Position numbers and translations under genes: made by a program
The notes under the pieces: generated by a model
What the model saw: the letters and a program-made list of their open reading frames with translations, nothing else
Told to the model about the DNA's origin: nothing
Databases searched by the model: none
Assembly: GCF_024741795.1 (NCBI RefSeq)
Contig: NZ_CP102950.1
Span: forward strand, 2,790,001 to 2,854,000
Length of the DNA stretch: 64,000 nt
Origin: Arthrobacter sp. CJ23
GTDB lineage: Bacteria; Actinomycetota; Actinomycetes; Actinomycetales; Micrococcaceae
Direction of reading: 5' to 3'
Shown: one piece after another, positions 1-7,388 of the stretch
Layout: each line of letters starts with the position of its first letter
How positions within the stretch are numbered: position 1 is the stretch's first letter

Positions 1-638
1 TCAAGGTGCCAGAAGTGGTCGGCGTGGCCAGCGCCATCGACGGGGCGTGTGTTGACCTTGAAGTCCCCGCCGGCGTGCGGGTTGACCCAGCCGTCGTAGG
101 ATCGCCCGATCGTGACGTACTCCAGCCCCTCGACCATGTTGGCGAAGCGGAAGTACTCGCAGGTCTCCTTCCATTTCCGGTTTTCAATGATGATCAAAGT
201 ACTGGCGGCTTCGTAGATGATGCCGCCATGCATCTCCGGCACATGCAGCACCAGAGGCGACTGCGGGTAGGTGCCGGTGACGAGTCGGGAGTGCAGGTGC
301 TTCAGCGCTGGCTCCTCCCGGTCGGCGACTGTCTCGGTTCCGCGCCCGATCCTGACCCCATGGACCTTCCGCCGCTCCAGGATCGAATTCGTCGTCTCGG
401 TCTCCTCGCTCAAGGCGAAAACGTCCAGCAACAGCGAGGCCTCGTCGTCCGGGAGTGAGTAGATAGCGGAGAGGAACCTGCTCTTGAGTCGCTCGTAGGT
501 GTCGTCCAAGGACCGCCGCAGCACTTCATCAACGATGGCTGCTTTGTAGAGGCGACGCTGTGTAAAGCCCTCGTTCTTGCGCAGCCACGCCAGCTCTCCC
601 GCCAGCGACGCTGCGTCATCCGGATCCAGGTCAGCCAT
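1..638 (-). CDS. Hypothetical protein, 3' end outside the window
   Basis: An open frame runs from ATG at 638 to the left edge without a stop (at least 212 residues). The protein begins MADLDPDDAASLAGEL and is mostly hydrophilic, with an acidic, helical-looking first half and a second half with a mixed strand-like pattern (for example LVLHVPEMHGGIIYEAA). I do not recognise the family. The start is supported by a purine-rich AGGGAGGC stretch about 5 bases upstream. It is divergent from the small genes that start at 785, with a repeat-rich 146-bp gap between. It probably belongs to the mobile element's accessory part. Confidence 0.7.
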   Translation of the reverse strand, partial: MADLDPDDAASLAGELAWLRKNEGFTQRRLYKAAIVDEVLRRSLDDTYERLKSRFLSAIYSLPDDEASLLLDVFALSEETETTNSILERRKVHGVRIGRGTETVADREEPALKHLHSRLVTGTYPQSPLVLHVPEMHGGIIYEAASTLIIIENRKWKETCEYFRFANMVEGLEYVTIGRSYDGWVNPHAGGDFKVNTRPVDGAGHADHFWHL

Positions 639-784
639 CCGTTGCCTCCCTATGGGTTCACCGCGCCGGGATGCGCGTTTTCCAACTTTATTCCAACTTT
701 CAGAGCGCTCTTCGGGGCGCTCTTAGCGTTGAGACATCCCCGGGAACACGGGGAAGTTTTCAACCAGTAGTAAGGACCATATTC
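639..784. promoter_or_regulatory. Divergent intergenic region with direct repeats and hairpins
   Basis: The gap separates two divergent genes. TTCCAACTTT occurs twice (680-689 and 691-700), one helical turn apart, as expected of a protein-binding site. Two short hairpins follow: AGAGCGC...GCGCTCT (702-723) and CCCCG...CGGGG (738-753), the second followed by AAGTTTT. No clear -35/-10 pair could be assigned. Confidence 0.4.
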
Positions 785-1090
785 ATGTCGAACCTCATCC
801 CACGCCCGACCAATCAGGGACTGTCTCAGGCGCCCGAGGGCTTCAGCCGCTCAGAGGGCAAGACCTTGCAGCGGGCACAGAATGCCGAGGTGGCCCGCGG
901 CCTGGTCAGCGGTACTCGCGTGGCTGCCGCCGGCTACGTCGCCGCCGCGGGGATGCAGCTGACCGGCATGCTCAGCCGTGAAGCGGCGTTCCTTGCCGAT
1001 GGGGATCCTCGCACTGCAGAGCGGTTGAACTTCATCGCCGACAGTTTCGCGGAAGGTGCGGCGCACGAAGTGCGCCGCATGCTGCGCTAG
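785..1090 (+). CDS. Small hypothetical protein (mobile element)
   Basis: 101 residues, MSNLIPRPTNQGL... to ...AHEVRRMLR. The frame is open further upstream (671), but ATG 785 is preceded by AAGGA at suitable spacing and is preferred. It has an Ala/Gly-rich middle (about residues 43-63) and a charged C-terminus, and no recognised domain. It is the first of a close run of small genes at 785-2362, probably one transcript. Function unknown. Confidence 0.6.
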   Translation: MSNLIPRPTNQGLSQAPEGFSRSEGKTLQRAQNAEVARGLVSGTRVAAAGYVAAAGMQLTGMLSREAAFLADGDPRTAERLNFIADSFAEGAAHEVRRMLR

Positions 1091-1104
1091 GGAGGTGTGC
1101 AACC

Positions 1105-1362
1105 ATGAAAGCCTTCCGTTTCCCTCCGCTGCTTGGCCGGGAGAATAGCGCACGCTCAATCCCCGAACATGAGGCCGCCGCGCACTACTTCATTGCTCAA
1201 GCGACCCAGCTGGTCAATGACCTAGAACAGCTGGCCAATGCCGTGCAGGTGACCCATCCGGCCACGGCCCGCCATGTGCGGCTTTTGTCGCAGCAGTACG
1301 CCAGCCTAGCGGTGACTGCAGTCCAGACCTGGCCCGAGGCGGTGTCTTCTCGTCATGAATAG
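1105..1362 (+). CDS. Small hypothetical protein (mobile element)
   Basis: 85 residues, MKAFRFPPLLGREN... . GGGAGG lies 8-9 bases before the ATG. The middle (about residues 28-65) looks like a helical hairpin with regular Ala/Leu/Gln spacing. The end overlaps the next gene by 8 bases, which suggests translational coupling. No family recognised. Confidence 0.6.
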   Translation: MKAFRFPPLLGRENSARSIPEHEAAAHYFIAQATQLVNDLEQLANAVQVTHPATARHVRLLSQQYASLAVTAVQTWPEAVSSRHE

Positions 1363-1549
1363 TCTCGTCTGGTCGATCATTCTGGTGCTCAGCATCATCG
1401 CTCTGACTGTCATTGCCTACTTCGTGGCGGCCTCGGTGGACAGTATCACCGAGTATCGTCGGGCCAAGGCCGAGGCGGACGCCGCCGTTGAGCGGCTGCA
1501 GCATCAGCATCGTGAGGCGCTGCGGCACATGCGCTCTCGCCGCGGATAA
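1355..1549 (+). CDS. Small membrane protein with cytoplasmic coiled coil
   Basis: 64 residues. One N-terminal transmembrane helix (about residues 4-27, rich in Ile/Val/Leu) is followed by a charged helix with Arg, Glu and His repeats, giving a single-pass anchor plus short coiled coil. It overlaps the gene before it by 8 bases. Such small membrane proteins are common near transfer genes of actinobacterial elements, but no specific family is recognised. Confidence 0.55.
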   Translation: MNSLVWSIILVLSIIALTVIAYFVAASVDSITEYRRAKAEADAAVERLQHQHREALRHMRSRRG

Positions 1550-1637
1550 CTGGGCCGCTTACTCCGGCAACTTCTTGGGACGTTCCGTCCCGTCCTTGTC
1601 TTCCTTTTGAGATGCCTCCAGAGAGGGGTCATTTGTC

Positions 1638-2168
1638 ATGCCCAAAAACATCAGCGAGCTGGAGCTGACCCAGGCTCGTTCCCGGCTGAGTCGGTGGATG
1701 CTTGGCTTCGCCAACGCGACGGCGGATGAGCTCGGCTTCGGCTGGCAGCCGACACCGATCGCACCGAACACCTACAAGGGCCTGAAAGCAGCCTTCGAAC
1801 TGTCCATGCAAGATGGTCGGCCTCTGCCGGTGTCGAGTGAGAACTCGACCGGCGTGGTGTTCACGGATCCCCAAGTGAATTACGCCTTCCGCTTCGCTCA
1901 TGACTGCCACCACGTCATGCTCGGCCTCAGTTTCTCATCCCGGGATGAGTTTGCTCTGGCCCGGTGGCAGATGGTGATGCTGGCCGAGGCCGGCTTTACC
2001 GAGAAGGACCTGGAGTGGCAGCTCTTCTATGCCGACGCCATGGGCCAGGTCCTCTACTACGCCCTGACCAAGCAGTTCGTGTCCGACCAGCTGCGCTTCG
2101 CCCTGGAATGCACCAGGCACGGCGTGGAGCAGGGACTGGCCCTGGAGATGGCCAGGAACGCCGTATGA
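1638..2168 (+). CDS. Hypothetical protein with Coq4-like HDxxHx11E motif
   Basis: 176 residues; GAGAGGGG lies upstream of the ATG. Residues 88-92 are H-D-C-H-H and E104 follows after exactly 11 residues, giving HDxxHx11E. That is the conserved putative zinc-ligand pattern of the Coq4 family (ubiquinone biosynthesis proteins and bacterial homologues). The rest is helical, as expected of a Coq4-type fold (helices about 14-30, 105-135 and 140-172). The motif is visible; membership of the Coq4 superfamily is inference from that motif alone. It overlaps the next gene (a small membrane protein) by 4 bases. A role in conjugation or lipid/quinone binding is unknown. Confidence 0.65.
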   Translation: MPKNISELELTQARSRLSRWMLGFANATADELGFGWQPTPIAPNTYKGLKAAFELSMQDGRPLPVSSENSTGVVFTDPQVNYAFRFAHDCHHVMLGLSFSSRDEFALARWQMVMLAEAGFTEKDLEWQLFYADAMGQVLYYALTKQFVSDQLRFALECTRHGVEQGLALEMARNAV

Positions 2169-2362
2169 GCGAGCAGAACCCAAAGTCCTGGTTCGACCGG
2201 GCCATCGGGGCGTGCATGTCGATCCTGCTGGCCGCCGTGGCGTTGTGGTGCGCCACGCAGGTCATCCAGTCGATGCTGCCATTCATCATCATCGCGGTAG
2301 GGGGCATCGCGCTCGTTTGGGGCGGCTGGGCCATCATCAGGTTCTTCCGCGACCGCTACTAA
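2165..2362 (+). CDS. Small two-helix membrane protein (mobile element)
   Basis: 65 residues. The start ATG at 2165 overlaps the stop of the Coq4-like gene (ATGA). Two hydrophobic segments lie at about residues 16-33 and 37-57, followed by a basic tail (RFFRDRY). No family recognised. Tight coupling suggests that it works with the preceding protein, perhaps as its membrane partner; this is inference. Confidence 0.55.
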   Translation: MSEQNPKSWFDRAIGACMSILLAAVALWCATQVIQSMLPFIIIAVGGIALVWGGWAIIRFFRDRY

Positions 2363-2415
2363 GTCCACCCATTTCATGTAATAAATCCCGTTGCCCTAAT
2401 GCGGGAGATCACCAG

Positions 2416-2543
2416 TTCCTGCCGGTGTTGTGTTTTATACAAAAGCCCTTGCTCATTGCATTTATGCAACGCATAGTATGGCGCAGACCTTTGCATAAAT
2501 GCAAAGGCTGCTATTACTTCACAGGCCACAACACCGGCAGGAA
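2416..2543. repeat. Perfect 17-bp inverted repeat flanking two operators
   Basis: Left arm TTCCTGCCGGTGTTGTG (2416-2432) and right arm CACAACACCGGCAGGAA (2527-2543) are exact reverse complements, 94 bp apart. Two TTGCAT-N2-ATGCAA palindromes lie between them. The right arm abuts the GGAGG ribosome-binding site of the gene at 2558. A transcript entering from the upstream genes could fold the arms into a stem beside that site; one starting inside would lack the left arm. A transfer origin is another possibility. Ten bases of the arm (CGGTGTTGTG) recur at 6922-6931. Confidence 0.8.
2456..2507. promoter_or_regulatory. Two operator palindromes TTGCAT-N2-ATGCAA
   Basis: Site 1 is 2456-2469 (TTGCAT TT ATGCAA). 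Site 2 is 2491-2504 (TTGCAT AA ATGCAA), extended to a perfect 9-bp-arm palindrome at 2488-2507. The centres are 35 bp apart. The same palindrome overlaps the -35 box of the XRE regulator gene at 8045-8058, so that regulator is the likely ligand. TATTAC (2512-2517) could serve as a weak -10 with TTGCAT 2491-2496 as -35 (15-bp spacing), so binding may control the transfer genes from 2558 on. Confidence 0.6.
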
Positions 2544-2557
2544 GGAGGGAAACCATT

Positions 2558-2770
2558 ATGACCAATTCACCAAAATCGCGGCCTCGCCGTCTGAGTAAGC
2601 CCAAGCGTCGCATCGTCGTTACCGGCGTGCAGCGCGAGCGCCCGGATCTGCGCAAGCTGGGCCGGGCTGCCATTGCCCTGGCACAGGCCGCCGCCGAACG
2701 GGAAGCACAAGCTACCCACGAGGCACGCGCTACCTCGGTACCACCACGGGAGGAATCGCCCCGTGACTAA
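2558..2770 (+). CDS. Small basic protein upstream of transfer ATPase
   Basis: 70 residues. The N-terminus is strongly basic (Arg/Lys-rich, about residues 5-40), followed by an Ala/Glu-rich helix. GGAGGG precedes the ATG. The last codons overlap the GTG start of the transfer ATPase (2763), so the two are translationally coupled. The charge suggests nucleic-acid binding, but no domain is recognised. Confidence 0.6.
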   Translation: MTNSPKSRPRRLSKPKRRIVVTGVQRERPDLRKLGRAAIALAQAAAEREAQATHEARATSVPPREESPRD

Positions 2771-4943
2771 TAGCCGCCGCCAACTCCTCCAACGTCTGGC
2801 GTGGCAGCGCATCCACTGGCCGCAGCCTCTGGAAGACATCCACATCATCCGGCTCCTTCGGGCCTGGTCGGCCCAGACGCACGCCCCGCTCCTCATCCTC
2901 GAGGCGAGGGCCAGCCGCGAAGGCCTCCGCTATCTCATCGGTTCCCAGCAGCGCTTCAGCAAGGTCACCCGACGGGACGTGGAGAAGCTCGTTCCCGGGG
3001 CCATCGTCGTCGAGAACGACTCGCCCCGCACGGCGACGACCTCTGCCGGCCGGGTGACCCTGCACCCCAGCTCCCAACCTCTCCAGGCGGCGGATGCCGA
3101 TGGTTCCACCCGCACTATCCTCAACGCCCTGACCGCAGTGACAGGCAGGGAAGAGCTGGTTATCCAACTCGTTCTCGGACCACGTGTGCCACCACGCCTG
3201 ACTCCGGCCAACGTTCCTGAAGTCAACCAGTCGCTCAGCTCCGTCCTTCTCACAGGGACTGCCCGCGAGCGCCGCAGTGATGTGCGCCGGGGGCTCACGA
3301 GCAAGCGTGCTGAGGGCGGGTTTGTGGCGCTGGTGCGGATTGGCGTGCATGCTCGTGACGAGGCTCGTGCCCACACGCTGACTCGCAATCTGGTCAATGC
3401 TCTGAGGGGCTTGACGGCCCCGGGGATGCGGCTGCGGTTTCGTCCCGAATCTGTGCAGCGGATCTACAGACCGGTGACCACTTGGCCGATGTTGCTGCCG
3501 TTGGGTCAGCATCTGACGGTTGCGGAGGTGGGGCAGCTGAGCGCTTGGCCGCTGACCGAGAAGGACAGTCTCTATCCTGGTCAGCCGCCGGCGCATCCTC
3601 GCCAGATTCGGCCTTCGTTTGAGGCGAAGGAGGAGGACCGTGTGGTGGCGGAAGCTACCGCTCCGGGTGCGGAAGGGAAGTCGTTGGGCCTCTCCATGGA
3701 GGACAGTACCCGGCACTTTTGGACGATGGGACCGACGGGGGTGGGCAAGTCCTCGCTCCTGCTGAATCTTCTCATTCAGGACATGGAAGCCGGACGAGGA
3801 GTGGTCGTGGTGGAGCCGAAGGACCTTATCAAGGACCTGCTGAGCCATATTCCCAAAGAGCGTCTGCAGGATGTTGTCATCCTTGATGCCCTGGATGGTG
3901 AGGCCGTGGTCGGGATGAACCCACTTAGTTTGCATGGGCGCCGTCCTGCGCTGGTGGCCGATCAACTCTTCGCTACCTTTCAGGCAATCTACGGTGATGC
4001 GCTCGGGCCTCGTAGTTCGGACATTCTCCGTAATAGCCTGTTCGCTTTGGCGAGCAGTGGTGAAGGCACCTTGGCGCAGCTGCCATTCCTGCTCACGAAC
4101 AGGGCCTTCAGGGCCAGGATCGTGCAGTCGGTTGCTGCCGCCGATCCTCTGGTGGCCGGACCGTTCTGGCATTGGTTCGAGAACCTCTCCCCCGAGGCTG
4201 CCGCCCAGGTGACGGCGCCGCTCATGAACAAGCTGCGACCGCTGATGAGCCAGCAGCTCCGGCATGTGCTGGCTCAGGGACAGCCGCGCTTCAACCTGCG
4301 GCAGGTCCTCACTGAGCAGAAGATCCTGCTGGTGCCGCTCCAGAAGGGTGAGCTTGGCCCGGAGGCAGCCCAGCTACTGGGGGCTCTCGTGGTCGCTGAA
4401 TTGTGGGCAGCTCTCCAAGAACGAACCGCTATCGCGCGGAAGGATCGGCACCCGATCACGGTCGTGCTCGATGAGGTGCAGGAATACCTGCGGCTTCCGA
4501 CGGATCTTGGTGATGCGCTGGCGCTCTCGAGGAGCTTGAAGGCGTCGTTCCATGTGGCGCATCAGTTCCTGGATCAATTGCCGAGTTCGATGCGCACGGC
4601 TTTTGAGGCGAACTGTCGTTCTCGGGTGTTCTTTCAGCTCGCTCCGCGCGACGCCAGGGCTGCCGCCGACATGGCCCCTGGATTGGAGCCGGAGGACTTC
4701 ATGGCTCTGCCTGCCAGGCACGTCTACGCACAGCTCGTTCACGACGGCGCGGTGACGGAATGGGCCTCCGGCCGGACACAAGACACGTCCAAGTCGACTT
4801 CCCCGCCTGAGGTAGTCAAAAAGGCCAGCCGTACCGGCTACGGCGTTCCGGTCAAGGACATCGAGGTTTCCTTCCGCGTCGCCGTCCTTACTGAACCTGA
4901 ACCCCCTTCCAACTCCAATCGCCGCCGAAGGAGCCAATCGTGA
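2763..4943 (+). CDS. TraG/HerA-like conjugative transfer ATPase (coupling protein type)
   Basis: 726 residues. A motor ATPase of the HerA/FtsK superfamily, likely to move DNA through or toward a type IV secretion channel. Visible: Walker A GPTGVGKSS near residue 324, Walker B VVLDEVQEYL near residue 567, and an arginine-finger region further on. The first ~300 residues are an N-terminal region typical of actinobacterial TraG/DUF87-type proteins. The frame is open to 2673, but GTG 2763 has GGAGGA 8 bases upstream and overlaps the preceding stop. It is followed with a 4-base overlap by a replication-relaxation protein, a pairing typical of actinobacterial integrative elements. Confidence 0.8.
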   Translation: MTNSRRQLLQRLAWQRIHWPQPLEDIHIIRLLRAWSAQTHAPLLILEARASREGLRYLIGSQQRFSKVTRRDVEKLVPGAIVVENDSPRTATTSAGRVTLHPSSQPLQAADADGSTRTILNALTAVTGREELVIQLVLGPRVPPRLTPANVPEVNQSLSSVLLTGTARERRSDVRRGLTSKRAEGGFVALVRIGVHARDEARAHTLTRNLVNALRGLTAPGMRLRFRPESVQRIYRPVTTWPMLLPLGQHLTVAEVGQLSAWPLTEKDSLYPGQPPAHPRQIRPSFEAKEEDRVVAEATAPGAEGKSLGLSMEDSTRHFWTMGPTGVGKSSLLLNLLIQDMEAGRGVVVVEPKDLIKDLLSHIPKERLQDVVILDALDGEAVVGMNPLSLHGRRPALVADQLFATFQAIYGDALGPRSSDILRNSLFALASSGEGTLAQLPFLLTNRAFRARIVQSVAAADPLVAGPFWHWFENLSPEAAAQVTAPLMNKLRPLMSQQLRHVLAQGQPRFNLRQVLTEQKILLVPLQKGELGPEAAQLLGALVVAELWAALQERTAIARKDRHPITVVLDEVQEYLRLPTDLGDALALSRSLKASFHVAHQFLDQLPSSMRTAFEANCRSRVFFQLAPRDARAAADMAPGLEPEDFMALPARHVYAQLVHDGAVTEWASGRTQDTSKSTSPPEVVKKASRTGYGVPVKDIEVSFRVAVLTEPEPPSNSNRRRRSQS

Positions 4944-5914
4944 GTGAGCTGCATGCACTACCGCTCGGCTACCCGCCCGTGCTGGACTCCCCAACGGCAT
5001 TGCCCCAGGTCAGCGGCAAATCTGCTGGAGTACGGGAGACGAAAAGTGGGAACCTGTCGCTTCCCGCAACTCACGTCGCATCGAGGGTGAGCAGGAAGAG
5101 GTTGCAGACTCTGGCGACGAATCTGAGCGAGCGGGACCTGGCCATCCTAAGCAGCGTGGACCAGTTTCGCTTCGTCACCGGATCCCAGCTGATGGCCTTC
5201 CATTTCGCCGCCCACGCCAGTCCCGTCTCAGCCGAACGTACCTGTCGAAGGGTATTGGCCCGACTACGCGAACTTCGGGTTCTCGGCGTGCTCGAGCAGC
5301 GCATCGGTGGTGTCCGAGCCGGATCTGACGGACTCGTCTACTACGTGAATACCGTAGGCGACCGCGTCCTCCGACAGGAAAACCCAGCCCGGACCCGCCG
5401 CCGAGTGGGAGACCCCTCAACGAGGTTCCTCGACCATACCCTGGCCACTACCGGCCTGGCGGCCCAGCTGCAGGACCGAGTCCGGGAACACGGCGCGGAG
5501 ATCGTGCGCCTCGCCGCTGAACCGGCCGCCCACCGCCACTACACCGACCTCCTTGGCACACCACAGGTCATCAAGCCTGATCTTGAGGTCGAGCTGGCGG
5601 CAGTGGCCGGCGATGAGGATGTCGCTGCCTTTTTCGTTGAAGTCGACTTGGGGCACGAAAGCATTCCCACGCTGGTGGGCAAGTGCCTGGCCTATGAGAG
5701 TTACCGGCAGAGCGGAGAAGAGCAGCGCCGGTACGGCGGTTTTCCGGTGATTGTGTGGGCCATGACCGCGACGAGACAGGCCGTTGTTCAGCGACGCCAA
5801 CGGGACCTCGCCCGGGCGCTGGAACGGAACCCGAGAATCGATTCCCGCGCTTATCGGATCTTTGCACTGTCGGCTGCCGCGGACGGACTCCTGAGGGAGG
5901 CTCACCATGGCTGA
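4940..5914 (+). CDS. Replication-relaxation family protein (MobC-like)
   Basis: 324 residues, GTG start with GAAGGAG upstream, overlapping the ATPase gene by 4 bases. After a ~50-residue variable N-terminus comes a winged-helix-like region (about residues 53-115: ERDLAILSSVDQFRFVTGSQL, with an ERTCRRVLARLREL recognition-helix pattern). A central nuclease-like domain with FFVEVDLGHES follows. This is the layout of the replication-relaxation family found on actinobacterial plasmids and integrative elements, thought to act in DNA processing for replication or transfer. Family call is from pattern recognition. Confidence 0.75.
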   Translation: MSELHALPLGYPPVLDSPTALPQVSGKSAGVRETKSGNLSLPATHVASRVSRKRLQTLATNLSERDLAILSSVDQFRFVTGSQLMAFHFAAHASPVSAERTCRRVLARLRELRVLGVLEQRIGGVRAGSDGLVYYVNTVGDRVLRQENPARTRRRVGDPSTRFLDHTLATTGLAAQLQDRVREHGAEIVRLAAEPAAHRHYTDLLGTPQVIKPDLEVELAAVAGDEDVAAFFVEVDLGHESIPTLVGKCLAYESYRQSGEEQRRYGGFPVIVWAMTATRQAVVQRRQRDLARALERNPRIDSRAYRIFALSAAADGLLREAHHG

Positions 5915-6899
5915 TCCTCGCAACCAGATCCTCATAGGAGATGCCCTCACTAGGCTGCGAATCTTGGAATCGGAATCGATCGACATGTGCCTGACCAGCC
6001 CACCGTACTTCCGGCTACGAAACTACGAGGCAGACGGGCAGATTGGGATGGAACTTACGGCAGAACAGTGGGCCAAAAGCCTTCATGCCATAGCTCAGGA
6101 AATCCGCCGTGTCCTCACACCCACTGGGACACTTTGGCTCAACCTCGGCGACAGCTATGCCGCCCATCCAGCCCAAGGAGCGTCCAAGAAGAGCCTCATG
6201 CTCGCCCCGGAACGCGTCGCCCGGCTCCTCATCGCAGACGGCTGGATTCTCAGAAACAAGATCGTCTGGGGCAAACCCAACCCAATGCCGTCGCGTTCCC
6301 AGGACCGCCTTACCGCTGCCCACGAAGTCATCTACGTCTTCGCCAAGCAACCCCGCTACTTCTTCGACCTGGATGCCATCCGCCTTCCGCACCTGACGAA
6401 ACCAGGGAAACCACCCTTGGCTCGCACACGAAGGCCGAACCGCCCAAGCTGGCGCGGCCCGAACAGCTCAACCGTCGGAGGACTGGCTACGCTCTCGGCT
6501 CAAGGGCGGGTTGGCCACCCGCTCGGGAAGAACCCCACCGATCTCTGGATCATCCCGACCGTCCGCGGCTACGGCGGCCACCACGCAGCTTTTCCGAAGG
6601 TGCTCGCCGAGCGGGCAATCTTGGCCGGCTGTCCTGAGCGCCGCTGCACGCACTGTCATGCCGCCTGGCGCCGACCCATCCGGAAGCTGGGTTCGACCGC
6701 CGTCCGGCTCGCCCTCCAACCAACGTGTGCCCATAGTGACGCTTACGAGCCGGGCATTGTCCTCGACCCGTTCATGGGCAGCGGCACCACCGCAGTCGTC
6801 GCCGAGAAGCACCAGCGCGACTGGCTTGGCATCGAACTCAACCACAAATTTGCCCTGATCGCCGACCGGAGGATCAAGGAATCGCGCGGCAGCCCGTAG
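5907..6899 (+). CDS. Orphan DNA methyltransferase (N4-cytosine/N6-adenine, beta class)
   Basis: 330 residues. The catalytic motif TSPPY is at about residues 29-33 and the AdoMet-binding motif DPFMGSGTT at about 290-298. This order (catalytic before AdoMet motif) is that of beta-class amino-methyltransferases; SPPY is commonest in N4-cytosine enzymes. A Cys pair with CTHCH near residue 250 may bind metal. The start has GGGAGG upstream and overlaps the previous gene by 8 bases. No restriction endonuclease is next to it, so it probably protects the element's DNA from host restriction, alongside ArdA. Confidence 0.85.
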   Translation: MADPRNQILIGDALTRLRILESESIDMCLTSPPYFRLRNYEADGQIGMELTAEQWAKSLHAIAQEIRRVLTPTGTLWLNLGDSYAAHPAQGASKKSLMLAPERVARLLIADGWILRNKIVWGKPNPMPSRSQDRLTAAHEVIYVFAKQPRYFFDLDAIRLPHLTKPGKPPLARTRRPNRPSWRGPNSSTVGGLATLSAQGRVGHPLGKNPTDLWIIPTVRGYGGHHAAFPKVLAERAILAGCPERRCTHCHAAWRRPIRKLGSTAVRLALQPTCAHSDAYEPGIVLDPFMGSGTTAVVAEKHQRDWLGIELNHKFALIADRRIKESRGSP

Positions 6900-6991
6900 T
6901 CGCACGCGGCTGGCAACTCGTCGGTGTTGTGCGGCTGGTGACCAGGGTTCCATCCAGGAGTCCCGCCAGTCGCTTGCACCGAGGAGTTGTC

Positions 6992-7297
6992 ATGACAACA
7001 CCCACCAATGATGCCCAAGCCAACGTCAAGAAGCTGGGCATCCAGCTCGAACCCGACATGCACGCCCAGCTGACGCTCATCGCTCAGCTGCAGGGCAGCA
7101 CCCTCACCGACGAAATCCGCAAAGCCCTGACCGCCCACGTGGCATCGGTCAAGGCTGGCGGCGACCTGGCAACCCATGCCGAGGCCGCCATGGCAGAAAT
7201 CGAACGTGACGCCGCCGCCCGTCGTGAGGCCATCTCCAGCCTGTTCGGTACACCGACACAGGCCAGCGACAAGCCTCACCCAGCGCGTACCCGGTAG
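6992..7297 (+). CDS. Ribbon-helix-helix-like small regulator
   Basis: 101 residues. The frame is open from 6929, but ATG 6992 with GAGGAG upstream is preferred. Residues 14-45 (KLGIQLEPDMHAQLTLIAQ then STLTDEIRKAL) have the strand-helix-helix pattern of ribbon-helix-helix DNA-binding proteins. The tail is Ala/Glu-rich and helical. It could be a plasmid-type accessory factor or an antitoxin-like regulator, but no toxin gene is adjacent. It sits between the methyltransferase and ardA genes. Confidence 0.65.
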   Translation: MTTPTNDAQANVKKLGIQLEPDMHAQLTLIAQLQGSTLTDEIRKALTAHVASVKAGGDLATHAEAAMAEIERDAAARREAISSLFGTPTQASDKPHPARTR

Positions 7298-7309
7298 TCC
7301 GAGTCACCA

Positions 7310-7351
7310 GGCAGGGGCAGCGTTGAGGCACCCGTCTCCGCTGTCCCTGCC
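7310..7351 (+). promoter_or_regulatory. Stem-loop in the ardA leader
   Basis: GGCAGGGGCAGCG (7310-7322) pairs with CGCTGTCCCTGCC (7339-7351) with a single G-U pair and a 16-base loop. It lies between the ribbon-helix-helix gene and ardA, 25 bases before the ardA ribosome-binding site. No U-run follows, so an RNA structure affecting stability or translation is more likely than an intrinsic terminator. Confidence 0.5.
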
Positions 7352-7388
7352 CATCAACCAAAAGCCATCCTCGGAAAGGAGGAACACC

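Noticed and set aside
2374..2673. Minus-strand frame across the operator region
   Set aside because: It crosses the inverted repeat and operators and has no plausible ribosome-binding site.
6015..6392. Minus-strand frame inside the methyltransferase gene
   Set aside because: Shadow of a gene with clear catalytic and AdoMet motifs.
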